The notes under the pieces: generated by a model
Told to the model about the DNA's origin: nothing
What the model saw: the letters and a program-made list of their open reading frames with translations, nothing else
Databases searched by the model: none
Part shown: positions 11,801 through 24,879 of the stretch, one piece after another
Layout of the letters: each line of letters begins with the position of its first letter
Numbering within the stretch: the stretch's first letter is position 1
From: Euwallacea fornicatus
Taxonomy: Eukaryota; Arthropoda; Insecta; Coleoptera; Curculionidae
DNA: 64,000 nt
Reading direction: 5' to 3'
NCBI RefSeq assembly: GCF_040115645.1
Contig: NC_089563.1
Location: 2,790,001 to 2,854,000, forward strand
Translations under genes and position numbers: made by a program

Positions 11801-14800
11801 CAGAAGTTCTAGTGTTCACCAACACGGAGGTGTATGCCCAATGATGAGCCTCTCCATTTCCCTTAACAAAGACTACAATATGTATCTTTGTAACTCGATA
11901 GTCATGAATCACATGACCTTAATGAGGCGTGGACACAGGGTTAATTACTGGCGGAAGTAACGAAAGCTAGTTCCGTGTCTAGCTTATCTTCATTACGGCT
12001 ATTTACTTACTTGCGCCAGCACTTAACCGGTCTACACGATACTTCGGATTTACGCGACTAGTGCGTAACAGGTGTGAACGTCGTGAAAATACGACATATT
12101 GTTCACTCAAAAAAAAAAAAAAAAACATATTTGAATGCTTTATCCTCAACATAATTATTCTCCAACTCTGCGTACGTTAATTTCAGCATCAATTGTCCCC
12201 TCTCGTAGAATGTGACTGTAAATCCGACCCCAAAACGCCCCACTTTATACACTACAACCCTTACAATTTCGCGCTCTGCCACGACGACCCACTTTCTCGT
12301 ACATGCTTATTAAATGGGTCATCGGCCCATCGAGCGGTCTACGGCCTGCCAGGTTGACGTAGGCCAGGGCATCGCACGAGCCCGGTCTTCCTGGGGCATA
12401 ATACGACAGAACCGGACTAAAATTTATTGTCACAATTTAAAGTTTTAGGGAGCAGAGAAGAAGTTCAGTTCTGATACTTAAAACGCTGTTGTTTTGTAGC
12501 CGACTGCTCTGCATAGCATCGGTAATGACAATAAATCGCAAGATATGTATTCGAGACTGAAATGCTAACACGCAACAAACGCCTATAAATAAAGGTTCGA
12601 AAATATATAGTTACTGAAAAGAGTGAAGTGAAATTTACTGTTCCCGTTACTCTGATGGATCGTACGAATCCGTTCTGTCAATAGTAGCAAATGATCCAGC
12701 AACTGATGTGCTCTCTGGATTAACAAGTAAAGTTAAGTTAAATCGGCAACGAAAACTTTGTTCGGTATTAAAAGCGAACAAAACCCCTGTTTGGGTTGTA
12801 AAAGCCTCTTAAAGTAAAAAAGCCCTCGACGACAGCAAATCTCTGAAACTCCTTATGGTAGTGAATCATCCGCAAGGAGCACTCCATGAGAAGGGAACAG
12901 AATGGTGACTCGAAGAATAAAAATGAAAAAACTCAAGTGTCACTGAGTATATGGAAAAAATCTCGAATAAATTTTATAACTACCAAGTTTTTGGCTCCAT
13001 CTTGAATAGAGATTTAACCCGTGTGTGGCTTGATTGAGAAAACTCTGTTAAGCACGGGCCAGCGCATATAAGTACCTTCCAATCATCCTAGAGCCACGGA
13101 GGTCTCGCAAATATATCAATAAATTAGAAAAAAAGGTGGCTCAAGTACCCGTTTTACATAGATATATTAATTCTGCAAATGCGTATGTATGAGCCCACGT
13201 GATGGACTATCTATGTATGTTACTTTTACTAATCAACCCTCTGTGTCCACCGTGTTCTTCGCACTGATTACCGCGCACCACTTTGCATGTCCGAGGTGTT
13301 GGGTGCAAATGCTTATAGCTATTTGCATATCTTGTATGTAATTAGTTATTAAGGTGTAATGTAATAATTGAAAATTTGTAAATAAAATGGTATTGAGTTT
13401 GAATTGAGATTTCCGCTCGACGACCAAAGTCGAATGAGATCGAGCGTGTTTGGTATTTGGTTGGTGGTAACCGTCCAGAACCACCACGTGCAGTTATATT
13501 TTTGATTTACATGCTTCAGTTTATTCCAGATATTCTTCTAGCGAATCACATAATTTAAGAAGCAACCGTTTCGAAAGGAGACCAGAAAATGCTGCTCAGA
13601 ATTTAAGTCTTCACTATGTATATTTGAAGTCCCGTGTAAAAAAATTATACAATTTGCGGGGTCCACATCTGTCTTCAGCAAGAAAATCTGGAAGGGATAA
13701 AGGAGTAAACGCTGCCCCACCTCTTTCGCAGAGTAAATAGAATAGCAGGTCGATAGGACGAGTTCGGAGGTAGAGTGGACGGTGTTAGAGTTAATAGAGT
13801 GCAAAGATGATTGATTGATTCTTAGCGGCTTCTGAACAACGCACAGATAAATATTTTTATTAAGTGATTGTATTCAGAGGCCCTTTGAATTTTTCGAAAA
13901 TATCTCGCTAATTTTGACTTGCAATCAAGCTAAATGTTATACAGAATGTCCACCTTCCTTTGGACAAAATCTCGAGAGACAAACATTATCGAGATTGCTG
14001 AAACACTTTTGTCACAAAGTCTGCAGTGTAATTCGTAGACCTGCTCGTCAGATGTACAAAAGTGAAATAGAAATCGAGCAACGTCGTAACTTGAACTCCG
14101 GGTATATTTTTCCATAACTAGATTCTGCCCTGAATTTAGTCAAGTCAAATGAACAGCAAACCTAAACATGGACAATTTTTAGTTACTATTTTTCCTGTTC
14201 AGTTAAGGTGGAAAACTAAGTTTATTCAAGCATTTCTCAATTTAGAAATGTCGCGATGATAAAAATATTTTTGTAAATGTTGATAATAGCTTCATATGAA
14301 AGTAGACACGCCAAATCTGAACTAGTTATACCAAAAGCTGTAAATATTGCGCAAATGTCGAAGAAAAATCTAAAGTTTTATATCTCATAAAGGAGGTGTT
14401 TATTGACCTATCTGGAAATTACATTTTTATACCAGTGTCAAGCTTAAAATCTACCTTGAAGTTGGAGCGTTGAAAACTGGACAGACCGTATAGTGCGTCC
14501 CTGTTAAAAAGGGCCATTTTTTTCTTTTCCTTACATAATTCACCAGAATGAAATTCGACGATGGCAAGTTCGAAAACTACAGAACAGTCTGAGTACCGCA
14601 AGTTTTTGAAAATCGAATGCCGTTTCAACTTCAAGAATTGAAGAGGGAGGGAAGAGGGTGGGTTTCAACTTACCCGTTTCATGGGAAATCTGCGAGAGCG
14701 TTCCAAAATAAGTTTCCTTACAGTCAGAGAGTTGGTTTTTTCAGACGGAAAGCGCATATTCAATTTCTGTGGGTGCACGTTGGTAAACAAGAACAAGACT

Positions 14801-17800
14801 TAAGTTACTTTAAAACCGGCTTTTCCACATTCAGATACTGAAAATTAAAAAAATTCTTGGAAAATCCTCTGCATTATAGCTTTGGATAAACGATACTGAA
14901 CTCGAATTAAACGTTCAAAAATCGCGTGAAGTGCGAAAAAATCTCTGCGATACTCTAGTTTTTTTTAAATTCTCTAAAACGTTTTATTTGAAATTACCAA
15001 GAAACATACGGGAAAAACTGAGATGGAAACGACACCTTGAGGAATAGCTTTCTCAAGCGAAATCTCCTCAAGTCATGCAATCTAATACATGCAACACAAA
15101 AAATGCCAATCCTGTAAATCCACGACGTACACGTAGTCGTTGAGGTGACTTTCAATTTTGTTGAGTGGATTAAGGAAATCGACCCTCCAGCCTCACCTAT
15201 GGTGAACGTATTAACAGTCATAATTTTTACGTGGTATTCCCTAAATTATTTCTGAGAATGGAGGAACGAACAATCTTTTACTACACTTCTCTAATCACGA
15301 GCCGCAATGCACGTAAAACACTCCGCCAGATCTCAACGGAGTCGTATAATTCAATCCCGTATCTGGATACGATCCAGATATCGAACCTCGTCGATCCCGG
15401 TCCTGTCCGGCCGTGGGAGCGCATGTTAGGCCGGTTCAACGCACTCGCGAGTTCCTCCGGGATAGGTCAGGACCAGTCGCGATGCGGCGACCGGGCGCGA
15501 AACACGGTTTCTGAGCCACCGGGCCGGAGCATGGGCGTGTTGCAGGTGTGTTTCTGACCCATTTGGGTGGAGGTTATTCATTTATGGGGTGACATGCGAT
15601 GATGCCATAGCTCATTGACATCGCTCCAATATTTCGGATCACTTAATTCGATCCATGGCGCTCCTTTTCGCCAGGGGATTGATGTATTATTGGAGCGCCG
15701 TGTCTTTGAAGCGTGGCATTGATGTTGTTTGGACAATTTAATGCCCGGATGTTATTGGGTTGATATGCTTGTAAGGGGAAGTATAATTATTTTACACAGC
15801 AAATTGAGGTAACTTTAAGGATAAGATGTTTCCTTGTTCGGCCTATTTTCGTATCTTTTGAATCGAGGCAAAGGAATTATGAAGTGTCCTCTCTAAGCAA
15901 GTTTGCCACACACCTATGTGCAAACCATAAATCACTTCAGTAACTTGTAATACCTGCCGCAGTAAGTGTCGGGAGCATCTATATCAGCAAGTTCAATCTT
16001 ATCCTAATGGGGACTTTCAAAATCTCTGCATACAATTGCTAAGTTCTGATGGGCTTATCGTTCTAGATAGGGAAATTTGTGGCAACTTGCGGTAAGAGCA
16101 GGATTAATATAAGTGAGTAATGTTATTCTTGCCAACGATTTCTTAAGGCTTTAATGGAGCTCCATTTGTTTGTTTAGTTTGCGCAAGGCTTTTAGTTGCG
16201 TGCCCTACCTTACGAAGCTCAAAAATGGTTCGTTAACTAAGAAAAGTGATGAAGTGGTTCAAAGTTTCCTGAATTAACGTGACCTGTGACTGATTTTTTC
16301 GAAATATTAAAATGCGGTGATGACCAAACACTTTTGTGCGATAAGAAAAGCGGAGGTTCCCAAGTAGAATAATTAAGAATTTGCCAACAATAGGGAGTTT
16401 TGTAACGCACAGGAAATTCAACTATGAGATGAAGGTGAGCTGTAACACGACCGTTAAGCCAACATGAATCGATCTTAGACGAAGGAAATATATATTTTTC
16501 TACGTCTACATGTAATAGACAACTTTCACAAGACGGCCTTTTCATGCAACCTAATCGAAAACATCGTTTTCATCTCTAGTTATAGAATATCCCATAACGT
16601 CAACTTTCATATCTAGAAATGAAAGTTTAACACTGACGCTAGGTAGTATTGTTAGAAATGGAGTCATGGGAGTATTGTCGGAACTATGCGAGTAGCCTGT
16701 TCAAAAATTCAAGCCTGATAACAGTGACTGAACCATGGCATGAAGCAGAATGTCAGATGACAAGAACTGAAAGTTTCATTAACTAGCCCTGCCAGTTGGA
16801 TAAGCGTCGAACGGGAGACCATAACAGCGGTGTTGCAATTATTTATTACCGGAGTTTAATATTACCATGCTTCGTTGACTTTGTGTATAATTGGTTGCCT
16901 ACCATAAAGTGTTGCGCTGTAGAAGCACGTCGTGTGCGAGTGTGATTAACTATTTCAAAAATATATACATATTTAATTACTATTTGCGTCACGAATGATC
17001 GAAAAATAATCGTTTTCCGTAGTTCGAACACAAACTATTTTCCCACTGGCAGAAAGTGCCATTTTCGTTAGTCGTTTGGACAATGCACTCTTTTAAAGTA
17101 GCCATCAGAGGCGCAGTTAATGCAAAATGGTTGAAAGAACAGAAATGGCTTAATCCCAGAAAAAAACATTGCAAAAGTTTACGACCTCTGGTCCTAGAAT
17201 CTGATTGCCTCATCATTCGTTTGTAGAGAGCCAAAAGAATAAACCATACGCATAATCGAACCCCATTTAATCCGACTGGCCCATAGTCCACTATCCACAT
17301 GAATCAAATCAGGAATCACTGAGGCTAACGAAATGGCAGGGAGTAATCTGACCTGTCAAAACGGTGCAGGATTCGATGGCGTCGAAGCCATTGCAAATAT
17401 CGATTTTGAGAGGAGTTGGTGCCGTGTGGGATGATTTGGATAGTATGTTAAAAATAGCAAAGGTTACACAGGGTGATCAAAAAAATTCTAAAATAGATTT
17501 TCCCGAAAAGAACACCCTGTATATTGTTGTTCGATTGGGTGCAGATCTTCATGATGACTTTAAATTACGATTTCAAAAACGAATGTCCCTCCCGATGGAC
17601 AAAATGCAAACGTACGGAAGCAAGTGTTTCTGTCATCGAATCTGCCAGTTTCTTTGCGTTTGTCGGCTTCCTCGTCAACGGTCCAGTTTCCCAATACGAA
17701 TGTTATAGGACGGGAATTCTTCATTAGCCTCGAAACCGTTAAAGATAAAATCATTAAATCTCAGAATTGTAAAAATAGCACGAAGAACCCACTTATTGAC

Positions 17801-20015
17801 AAAATATTTTCCGATGGGTTCCGTCCAAGGAACGACACGTTTGAATTGCTCCCAATTTTTGGAACGCGTTGCATAGAGCTCACAATTTTCAAAATGTGAC
17901 TCAATTCGTCCGACATGGCAGCACATTCCTTTCCATTAAACATCCATAACAACTTTAACGTTATCGAATACTGAATTGACAACTCGTTGATCTAGGTCTA
18001 ATTTCCTTTACGAAATATTTCCTTTTTCAGTGGCTACTTTTGGAAAAAACAACACTGAATGAATTTTTCGTTGCAGGACGCGCGCGGCAAGCGGCCCTTC
18101 AAACTATGGGACGGGCAGCGTAGCGTGCGCAAGGGGCTGGTGGTGGGCAGTCTCGAGGAACTGGTCGCTCGTGGCCGTGACAAGTTGGGCGTCACAGCAC
18201 AAGAACCGGTAAGAAACTAAGAATTAAAGAAAGATTGAACGATTAAAACACTCGCGTCCTCCATCACTCCATGTTATAATGTGAATGTTAGGAAAAAATT
18301 TTAAAGGGCAAATGTGCCTTACAGAGTCATTGCTCTTTTAGGTGAGGTTAGTGTTAGAGTCGGATGGTACTCAAGTGGAAGACGCCGAATACTTCCGAAC
18401 GTTGCCACCCAATAGTGTATTGCTATTATTACGACCGGGGGAAAGGTGGCTGCCAGCGGGGGTCGATGTTATTCGAGCAGGTAATTTCATAGATCCACCA
18501 AACACCGATGCCCTTTCCTGCCCAAAAACTCAGAAGGAATCGTGGTTCCCAGCATTTAGTCCATAAATCTATTTCTAAGGCTTCGCTTGTTTCAGTAGTC
18601 TCGGCCATACCCCGCATTGTATGCGAGACTATCAACGCACTGGAGTTGCAGGATGAGACGCCCTCGTGGAAAATTATGGACAACAAGGTGAGCAACAGTT
18701 CGAGTTGTACCAGTCGAGAGATAAGAACGATAACGTTTTCAGGGCCGGGTCACAGTGGTGCTGCACTGGGACCAGCGGCCTGGACGAGGGCCAGCAGACG
18801 TGCCATCACCAGCCAAGTTTTCGCCGAGTAAACGGCCGCTTGCGGGGGCGGGGGCGCAGCCGCCCACTACTGCCAAGGGCGCGGCATCGGCTCAAGACGG
18901 GTTTACTCCTCCGCGGAGAGCTAGCCCGCAGATCACTGTGATAAACCATGATGAGGTTTGCAATGTAGAATGTAGAAATTTCGACCGGAACTCGCAAACC
19001 GGACTTGTCATGCAGTTCAGTCGATTTTAGAGAATTTCTTAATAACGGTGATATTTAGGTTCGACCTATGGGTACTCGTCGTACGAGTTCTCTTGAAGCG
19101 CCAGTGCACGTGCACACTCCCGAATGTGCGCACCACGCCCATCTTCCCCGAGCGGGTAGTCCGCAAAATGGTACCGTCGAATGCGACTTCCATTGTTGTG
19201 CGTTACACGAGGAGGGCAGGCGAATCGCCGTGCACAAATCGGTAGCCACTTCGCCCATCCAAGATGCTGGGGCGCAAGCGCAAGCTTCTCCTCAGCCCAG
19301 ACACGTCCGTTTTTTAGGTATGTCGTTCAACCCCGATATAGCGATAGCCTCGAACGAGGCCTGCACGATAATATATCAGTAGCTTAGTATTAAGTATGTA
19401 AGCCACCAGCACCCAACCTTAAAAGGACACAACGAAAGATCTCAAAATAGGCAACCACTACGTGTATTCTAGACGTTGAAGGTGACGGCCGCGGCGGCGG
19501 ACGCCTCTCCGAGCACGAGTCCTCCGAGTCCGAGACGGAAAACACCGTCATGGAGGACGAGGCCGTCACCTCCGAAAAGTTCCTGCTGCTCATCGACCAA
19601 CTCAGCGTCGACCAGAAACGACATCTAAGCATAAAGGATATCGGTATTATTCTGGAGCGACTCAGTTCCAAGATTCTCGACGTGGAACGTTTGGACCGGG
19701 AAAGCGAAAGTGACGACTGTTACAACTGGACTATCAAGGTGCGTTTGTCAATTTCTATGATTTTTTATAAATGAACTCGCAATCTTGCAATCGCATTAGC
19801 AAAAATCGCAATATCACGAAATTTATCAAAAATTCCAAATTAACAAGGATGTGCATGACTTTTAGGCAACAATTCGAGGTGCCGACATGCGCGAACTGGG
19901 CGTGATCTACAACGGCAACTACTACGCAATCTCGGAACATCCGGGCTACCGCGAAGAGAACGAGGGCATGCTCGAGGAGGCCGAAGAGGAGGAGGAAGAA
20001 GAGGATCGACTGTGA
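8775..20015 (+). CDS. Drep2: Drep2, CIDE-N domain DFF-related protein (eight exons)
   Basis: Member of the insect DREP family related to the DFF/CAD apoptotic nuclease system. Fly Drep2 is known as a synaptic CIDE protein without nuclease activity. Exons: 8775-8786, 18077-18208, 18342-18480, 18596-18687, 18743-18955, 19059-19317, 19473-19738, 19866-20015. They total 1263 nt, or 420 aa, all in phase. The CIDE-N domain spans about residues 5-90 (KRPFKLWDGQRSVRKG, then LRPGERWLP). A Pro/Ala-rich linker follows, then a His/Cys-rich patch at residues 213-255. The conserved C-terminal domain is at about 285-400 (FLLLIDQLSVDQKRHLS, GVIYNGNYYAISEHPGY), followed by an acidic Glu-run tail. The first exon encodes only four residues (MARE) and is the least secure part, because intron 1 is 9.3 kb. 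An alternative first exon may lie near 15.5 kb. Confidence 0.92.
12265..12416 (-). other. Exon-like GC-rich island (unidentified)
   Basis: On the minus strand a TTTTAG acceptor, 152 bases open in one frame only, and a GTAAGG donor follow one another. The island is clearly richer in GC than its flanks. The frame reads APGRPGSCDALAYVNLAG and then RRPLDGPMTHLISMYEKV. I do not recognise the peptide and found no partner exons. It could be an exon of a nested antisense gene, a piece of a mobile element, or chance. Confidence 0.3.
15366..15545 (+). other. Possible alternative first exon / promoter of Drep2
   Basis: A GC- and CpG-rich island inside Drep2 intron 1. A frame open from 15231 runs to CAG|GTGTGT, a usable donor after 15545. 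It ends in phase 0, so it could join Drep2 exon 2 at 18077. In-frame ATGs include one at 15531 (MGVLQ) and one further up (MLGRFNALASSS). This would give isoforms with a different N-terminus before the CIDE-N domain. The donor is only moderate and no family match supports the peptide. Confidence 0.3.
17470..17523. repeat. Short segment between CAGGGTG and CACCCTG ends
   Basis: CAGGGTGATCAAAAAAATTC faces GAAAAGAACACCCTGTATAT across about 54 bp. The termini are of the mariner type seen elsewhere in the window. It is too short to be a whole element and is more likely a deletion remnant with only the ends left. Confidence 0.4.
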
Positions 20016-21621
20016 ACGCCACTGCCATATTTGCGCACAATCGAGCGCGCGGTGCGCACATATCGAACATAGCCGAGGTGGGATCGTGAGTGATCGGGGT
20101 TTGACGTCGAGTTTCGACTATGAGGGCATTTGATTAATCCCCCCAATACTTCGGTCGGAGGTGATGATGCTTCGGAAGGTTTCTAACCACATCAGTTCGA
20201 ATTAAAGGCCTGTCGATGCGATGGAAAATGGCTATTGGTTACGACGACGATCGCAAAGCTCAAATTTGCATACTGCACAGGTGACGTTTTTGATCTGCCA
20301 ATAGGAGCTGTCATTTAACTTACGAAACTAATCGGAGACTGATAAATTTGCCTGTGTTGCGTGAGCCGAGCCAACTTTCCTAAAATGATAATCTTCAGTG
20401 GTGGACGGGCCTTGAATTCAGATGGGGTCGATTTTAAGTAGAGAGGAATGTAGGTTTAAATAATTCCATCGCATTTGCATTCTAATAAGAAATGTAGTAA
20501 AGTTCATCACGTTTTCAGTTTTTATTATGGTTAATTTAGAAATGGAAAGGAAATATCTACTAGACCACTATCGCTTTCTTTCTTGTAGCGTTCCTGCAAG
20601 TGGACGGACTATTTTATATTTCAAAACTGAGAATGCCAATGGTTTTTACATATAATTTGGCACAGTCAAAAATTGTGCCAATTGAACAATATAGAGTGTG
20701 AATGCGCAGCGCTAAAAAAATCCACGATAAAAAGCTGAAATACAATTTGCCGTCTAAACATATACAGGGCGGTACTTTTTCTCAGCACAGGATGCCTTTC
20801 ATTTGAATTTACCGTTTAATTCGTTCGTTTAAATAAAAAATCAATTCACTTTCGTTTGCATTTTTCCCGTATCAGTCGCCGTTTTCCAGTTATTTTCAAA
20901 CGTATCTCTAGAAAACAGCATTATCGTCACATAGGAAGTACATACGACTCATAATAAATTATGATAGAAATATTTTTACAGTTTTTTTAAATAATTTATT
21001 ACGTATGTGCAAGTACAAATAGGCCCACATGAAGCATATGCACTTCTTCATCTTTACTTGTTTAGATACTTTTGCAAATAACTAAAAAATGATACGGAAA
21101 ACATGTAAGAGGGCGAAAATGCTCTAACCTGAAGAGGGAATTCAAAGTTTCTTATATAGGCAGCGGTGATAAAAAGTTTTAAGGGGTAAAAGGAAGCCTG
21201 AAAAAGCATCACATTACTTCCACGGGCAATGCTTTTGGCATATCATTCAGACGGGATTCGTTGAGAATTTCGCTTACTGTAGCGCTCAGAAACTCGTTGC
21301 CGACGACTAATGTTGAATGAACATTCCCATAGTAATAGCGAAAGAACCGGGATTTTGCTGTAAGCAGCACTCGTGCTACACATTCAATTTGCAATATGAG
21401 TTTGTGGGATGTGGGATAGGATTGTTTACCTATGGGCACCACGAACATTGAGTATGAACTCAGCCTTTGAGTGAGTGATGCCCGTAAACGAAACAAATTT
21501 TTGTGTTTGAAAAATCGTCGATTTCGATTTCTGAGAAGTCTCTTCTTTACCGATTTGGTGTCTACCACAATCCCACAACCGCCAAAGGGCCACGCATCAA
21601 CCTCGCTACGTCACGGCATCA

Positions 21622-21623
<2 letters not shown>

Positions 21624-21655
<32 letters not shown>
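21624..21655. repeat. (AT)n microsatellite
   Basis: Uninterrupted AT dinucleotide run of about 32 bp. It causes the IYIYIY open-frame artefacts on both strands. Confidence 0.95.
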
Positions 21656-21660
<5 letters not shown>

Positions 21661-22350
21661 TTTAGGCACGCGAATTTCTGACGAGGAATCGTGAACAGTG
21701 GCAGTGCGGATTCTAAAGAGTGGTTCACGCACAAAGCTTCAACAATTGAAGAGAATAAGAAATAAAATTTGCGCAACGTCCGAAATTCCAACACCCTGTA
21801 TTTCCGAAACAAACACTAACTCTGGGACACAATTTACACAGGAGATGAATGTTATTTTTTGGACGGAGAATGGATGATGGACATTCGGCAGGTGCAATTT
21901 GGGACATCCTGTACAATTTCCAACCCTTACGTGCGTTTTTATGTGTTAAAAAAACTATTGGCGTTAGGCACAACGCGCATACTCGAGAAGATCTGTTCGT
22001 ATAACGCGTTTGATGAAGTAAAAACAAATATATATATATATATGCCATATCATATATGTCTTCGTTGCAATTCAAGAGTAATGGTCTCGATGCCTACTAC
22101 CATGTTAATAACATAACCATTGGGTTACTGTTAGCCGTTGTGTACCGTTTGCTTCAGCTCGTGACTCAAATTCAGCCGTGGCGGAATGCCGAGTTTTTGA
22201 GTTCGTTTCAATCTCGTTGTGTTTACGATTTAAAAAATTATTTTAACAATAACGAAAATTCCTCTCTGCTTGAATTACAAACTAAAACAATGTTGTATTA
22301 GTTCACGATAAAACGATTGTTGCCCCGCTGCCAAATTTGATCCATCGCAG

Positions 22351-22470
22351 GTACGTCTGTTAACCGGAGGCGATGGGAGTCCAACTGAAATGGACATTGG
22401 CCCGCTGGTGCATTGGCAAAATGAAAATATGCCCACTTCTAAACTGAGAACCTTATCTGTGAATTGGTGA
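22351..22470 (+). other. Possible terminal coding exon with poly(A) signal
   Basis: After the acceptor CCATCGCAG there are 39 open codons and TGA, starting in phase 0 (VRLLTGGDGSPTEMDIGP and on). An AATAAA at 22513-22518 follows, with GT-rich sequence beyond. It could be the last exon of an unidentified gene, or an alternative end for Drep2, whose exon 7 also ends in phase 0. I do not recognise the peptide. Confidence 0.3.
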
Positions 22471-24845
22471 GGTGGATCGAATTACTATGAGCATAATCAG
22501 TCTTTTGTCGTGAATAAATGCAATTTTATTAATATCCTGTGTCATGTGATAAGTTATGGGCTTTAATACAACCATCTAAAGACGTTTTCTGACGATCCGA
22601 ACACTTAGCCAAGTGACTTAAACGCGTCGTAAGTACCGCGCATAGACTCAATAATTTAAAAATCGCTTTGTACTTTTTATAATAAGTGTCAAATAAACAC
22701 GAACTTAGTCGAATAAGGTTAATATTTTTAAGACATTATTAGAGCTCTTAGAAAAAATATTTATAAAGTTGTTTAGATAACTAAAAAGTATTTATAATTG
22801 AGTTACGATTGTACATTGCTCAATTTTCATTTTGAATTAATTGGTAAATGATTGAAACCACGCCGATGTATATTTGTCAAAATTTTGAGTGGTTCCATTC
22901 CTATAGGTAATTGTGAGGTAATACATGAAATTAGAGCGCGGTGAGCACTTGTGCCAAATTTTGATCGATCATCTCCGAAATGAGTGCAAAACAACCAGTT
23001 TCGTTTGCCGGTGTCGAATCGACATCCTATCGCCAAATTTCGAAATGTATCGATCAATAGAAATAAAACTAAAGGCTGTTTAATATTATTAATTACGAAT
23101 AATTATTGTAATACGAAATAATAACGTAATATTGTGCCAATTTACCCTCTAAATTTTGATTAGTGTACTACACATCTAACCAATGTGCGGATACTAACTA
23201 GGTGTATTTTATTGGGATATATGTTGCAGTACAATTGTCCATGTCCACCTAAGAATGAATTAAAGTATAGCGTCTTTTCAATTTTCGCCAATGGACATCA
23301 CATTGGAACATCCATTGGTACGGCCCGTCATGAGATCCGCGACGCGCTTGCACTGTAACATTCCCAAAACACACAGGAAATAGTTCATTTTTCATTACCA
23401 TGGAAAATGATTTGTAGGTCTATATTAGATAATCAATTCAAGGAAATTATTCTTTTTGGAGGCCTGAACTGGCGGATTGGCCGTATTTGAAGTCCTGATT
23501 TGTGCGTTTTGTGAGTGACGTTTGGCTGGACGCTCACCCCTCAGGCTTCCCATTCTACACTGCCAAGACTATTCGCATTTTTGGAAAAAACGTTAGTCTT
23601 CAAGGGAATTTGAAATAATGATCGTAAAACCCGGTAGAACACCTAGGATAAAAGGCTTTCAGATTCCGGTAAGGCACGCGGCTGAATTTCAAGATCCATC
23701 CGCAGTTGTACCTACAGCCAATTGTAGGTGCACTGGCGATGAAAAACGAAACGAGATAAATCTGTAAAACGTGATTAAATGTAAGGCACATCTGGGAAGA
23801 AAGGAAAAAATAAAAATAAGGAAAACAGATTGAAAATCCTTTTCTTTTCCGTTTCTCGTGTGACATCTCTGAAGTCTTAAGCGCAAAGCTTTTCGGCATG
23901 GGAGCTTTGGACGCGCCCAAAATTACGTCGGTCACTTCTTGAGTTGTCTCCCTAGTTGTGAAAACGACGAATTTGAAAAAATACACATTTTTCCTAACTA
24001 GTTTTGAATTTAATGGTGGCACACTTGCTCCGACGTTTTTCTAATGAAGCCATGCCGGCGAAAAAAGAATCTTTTGGCAATGTTGGCAAGCACGGCCCCA
24101 CGTCTTCCAAGTTGTTACTGGATTCAAAGGACGATGATCCGAAAAAAAGTTTTTGAGTTTCAGTGATTCCCTCGAGCTGCACTTATTAAATGCAGCTTTA
24201 ACAATTTGTGCTTCGCGCACCCTGTAACTTATTTTTTAACTTACTAACGCGCCATCCCCATAAATTTTGAACGATGCGATCTTGACTTCCTAGGTGAATA
24301 ATGGTCGATCGAATAAGATTTTTTACAAAACGCCGCGTTTGGATAATCTGTACACGATCTGTAGAAAGTTTTACACAATTACAGGGAAGTTCAGATCACA
24401 CTACTATGATAGACTTGGACGGTTTCATACGTTAAAAATTTCTCAAATCGCGCTTTTGAGTTTCGCCAATGCCGAACAAATGCACGTTATCCTAATCATA
24501 AATCACCACCAATGTAGTACTCCTTTACTGTGACCTGTGCCTGGGTATGTTCACTATCGTAGGTGCCACTTAGTACGCATTTTTGGGAACTTCGAACAGA
24601 CTTAGGGCGCTTAGACAAAGGCTTCTGTTTGCCAGGGCCTCGTGTTTATGCGGCATTGCAATTTGAAACGAAACGATGCATGATTCCCTGTAGAATTGGC
24701 ATAATGTGACAGTAGCAGTAGCTTAACTCGTGAATATGATTGGGAGGACGATTGACATGTTGGCATTCGTTAATTAGCCTGGTATGACGTTCAGTTCACG
24801 TAAGATAAAGTAGCGCCGGCCACTTTCCAGGCGAAAACTGTGTGG

Positions 24846-24879
24846 GTAGGTAGGTAGGTAGGTAGGTAGGTAGGTAGGT
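24846..24879. repeat. (TAGG)n microsatellite
   Basis: About eight tandem TAGG units. It is not the TTAGG insect telomere repeat. Confidence 0.9.

Larger units (their letters stand above)
8787..18076. other. Drep2 intron 1
   Basis: A 9.3-kb intron, mostly without recognisable genes. Contents: a poly-A tract at about 12108-12125, an exon-like GC-rich island on the minus strand at 12265-12416, a GC-rich island with a possible alternative Drep2 first exon ending at 15545, and a 54-bp segment flanked by CAGGGTG/CACCCTG near 17470-17523. The short open frames between these look random. Confidence 0.5.

Noticed and set aside
21606..22075. Open frames containing IYIYIY runs
   Set aside because: Artefacts of the AT dinucleotide repeats.
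23600..24182. Two overlapping minus-strand frames (140 and 62 codons)
   Set aside because: Parts look coding-like (VTDVILGASKAPMPKSF), but I found no good splice pair joining them and no family. They start beside an isolated CAGGGTG motif, so they may be transposon debris.
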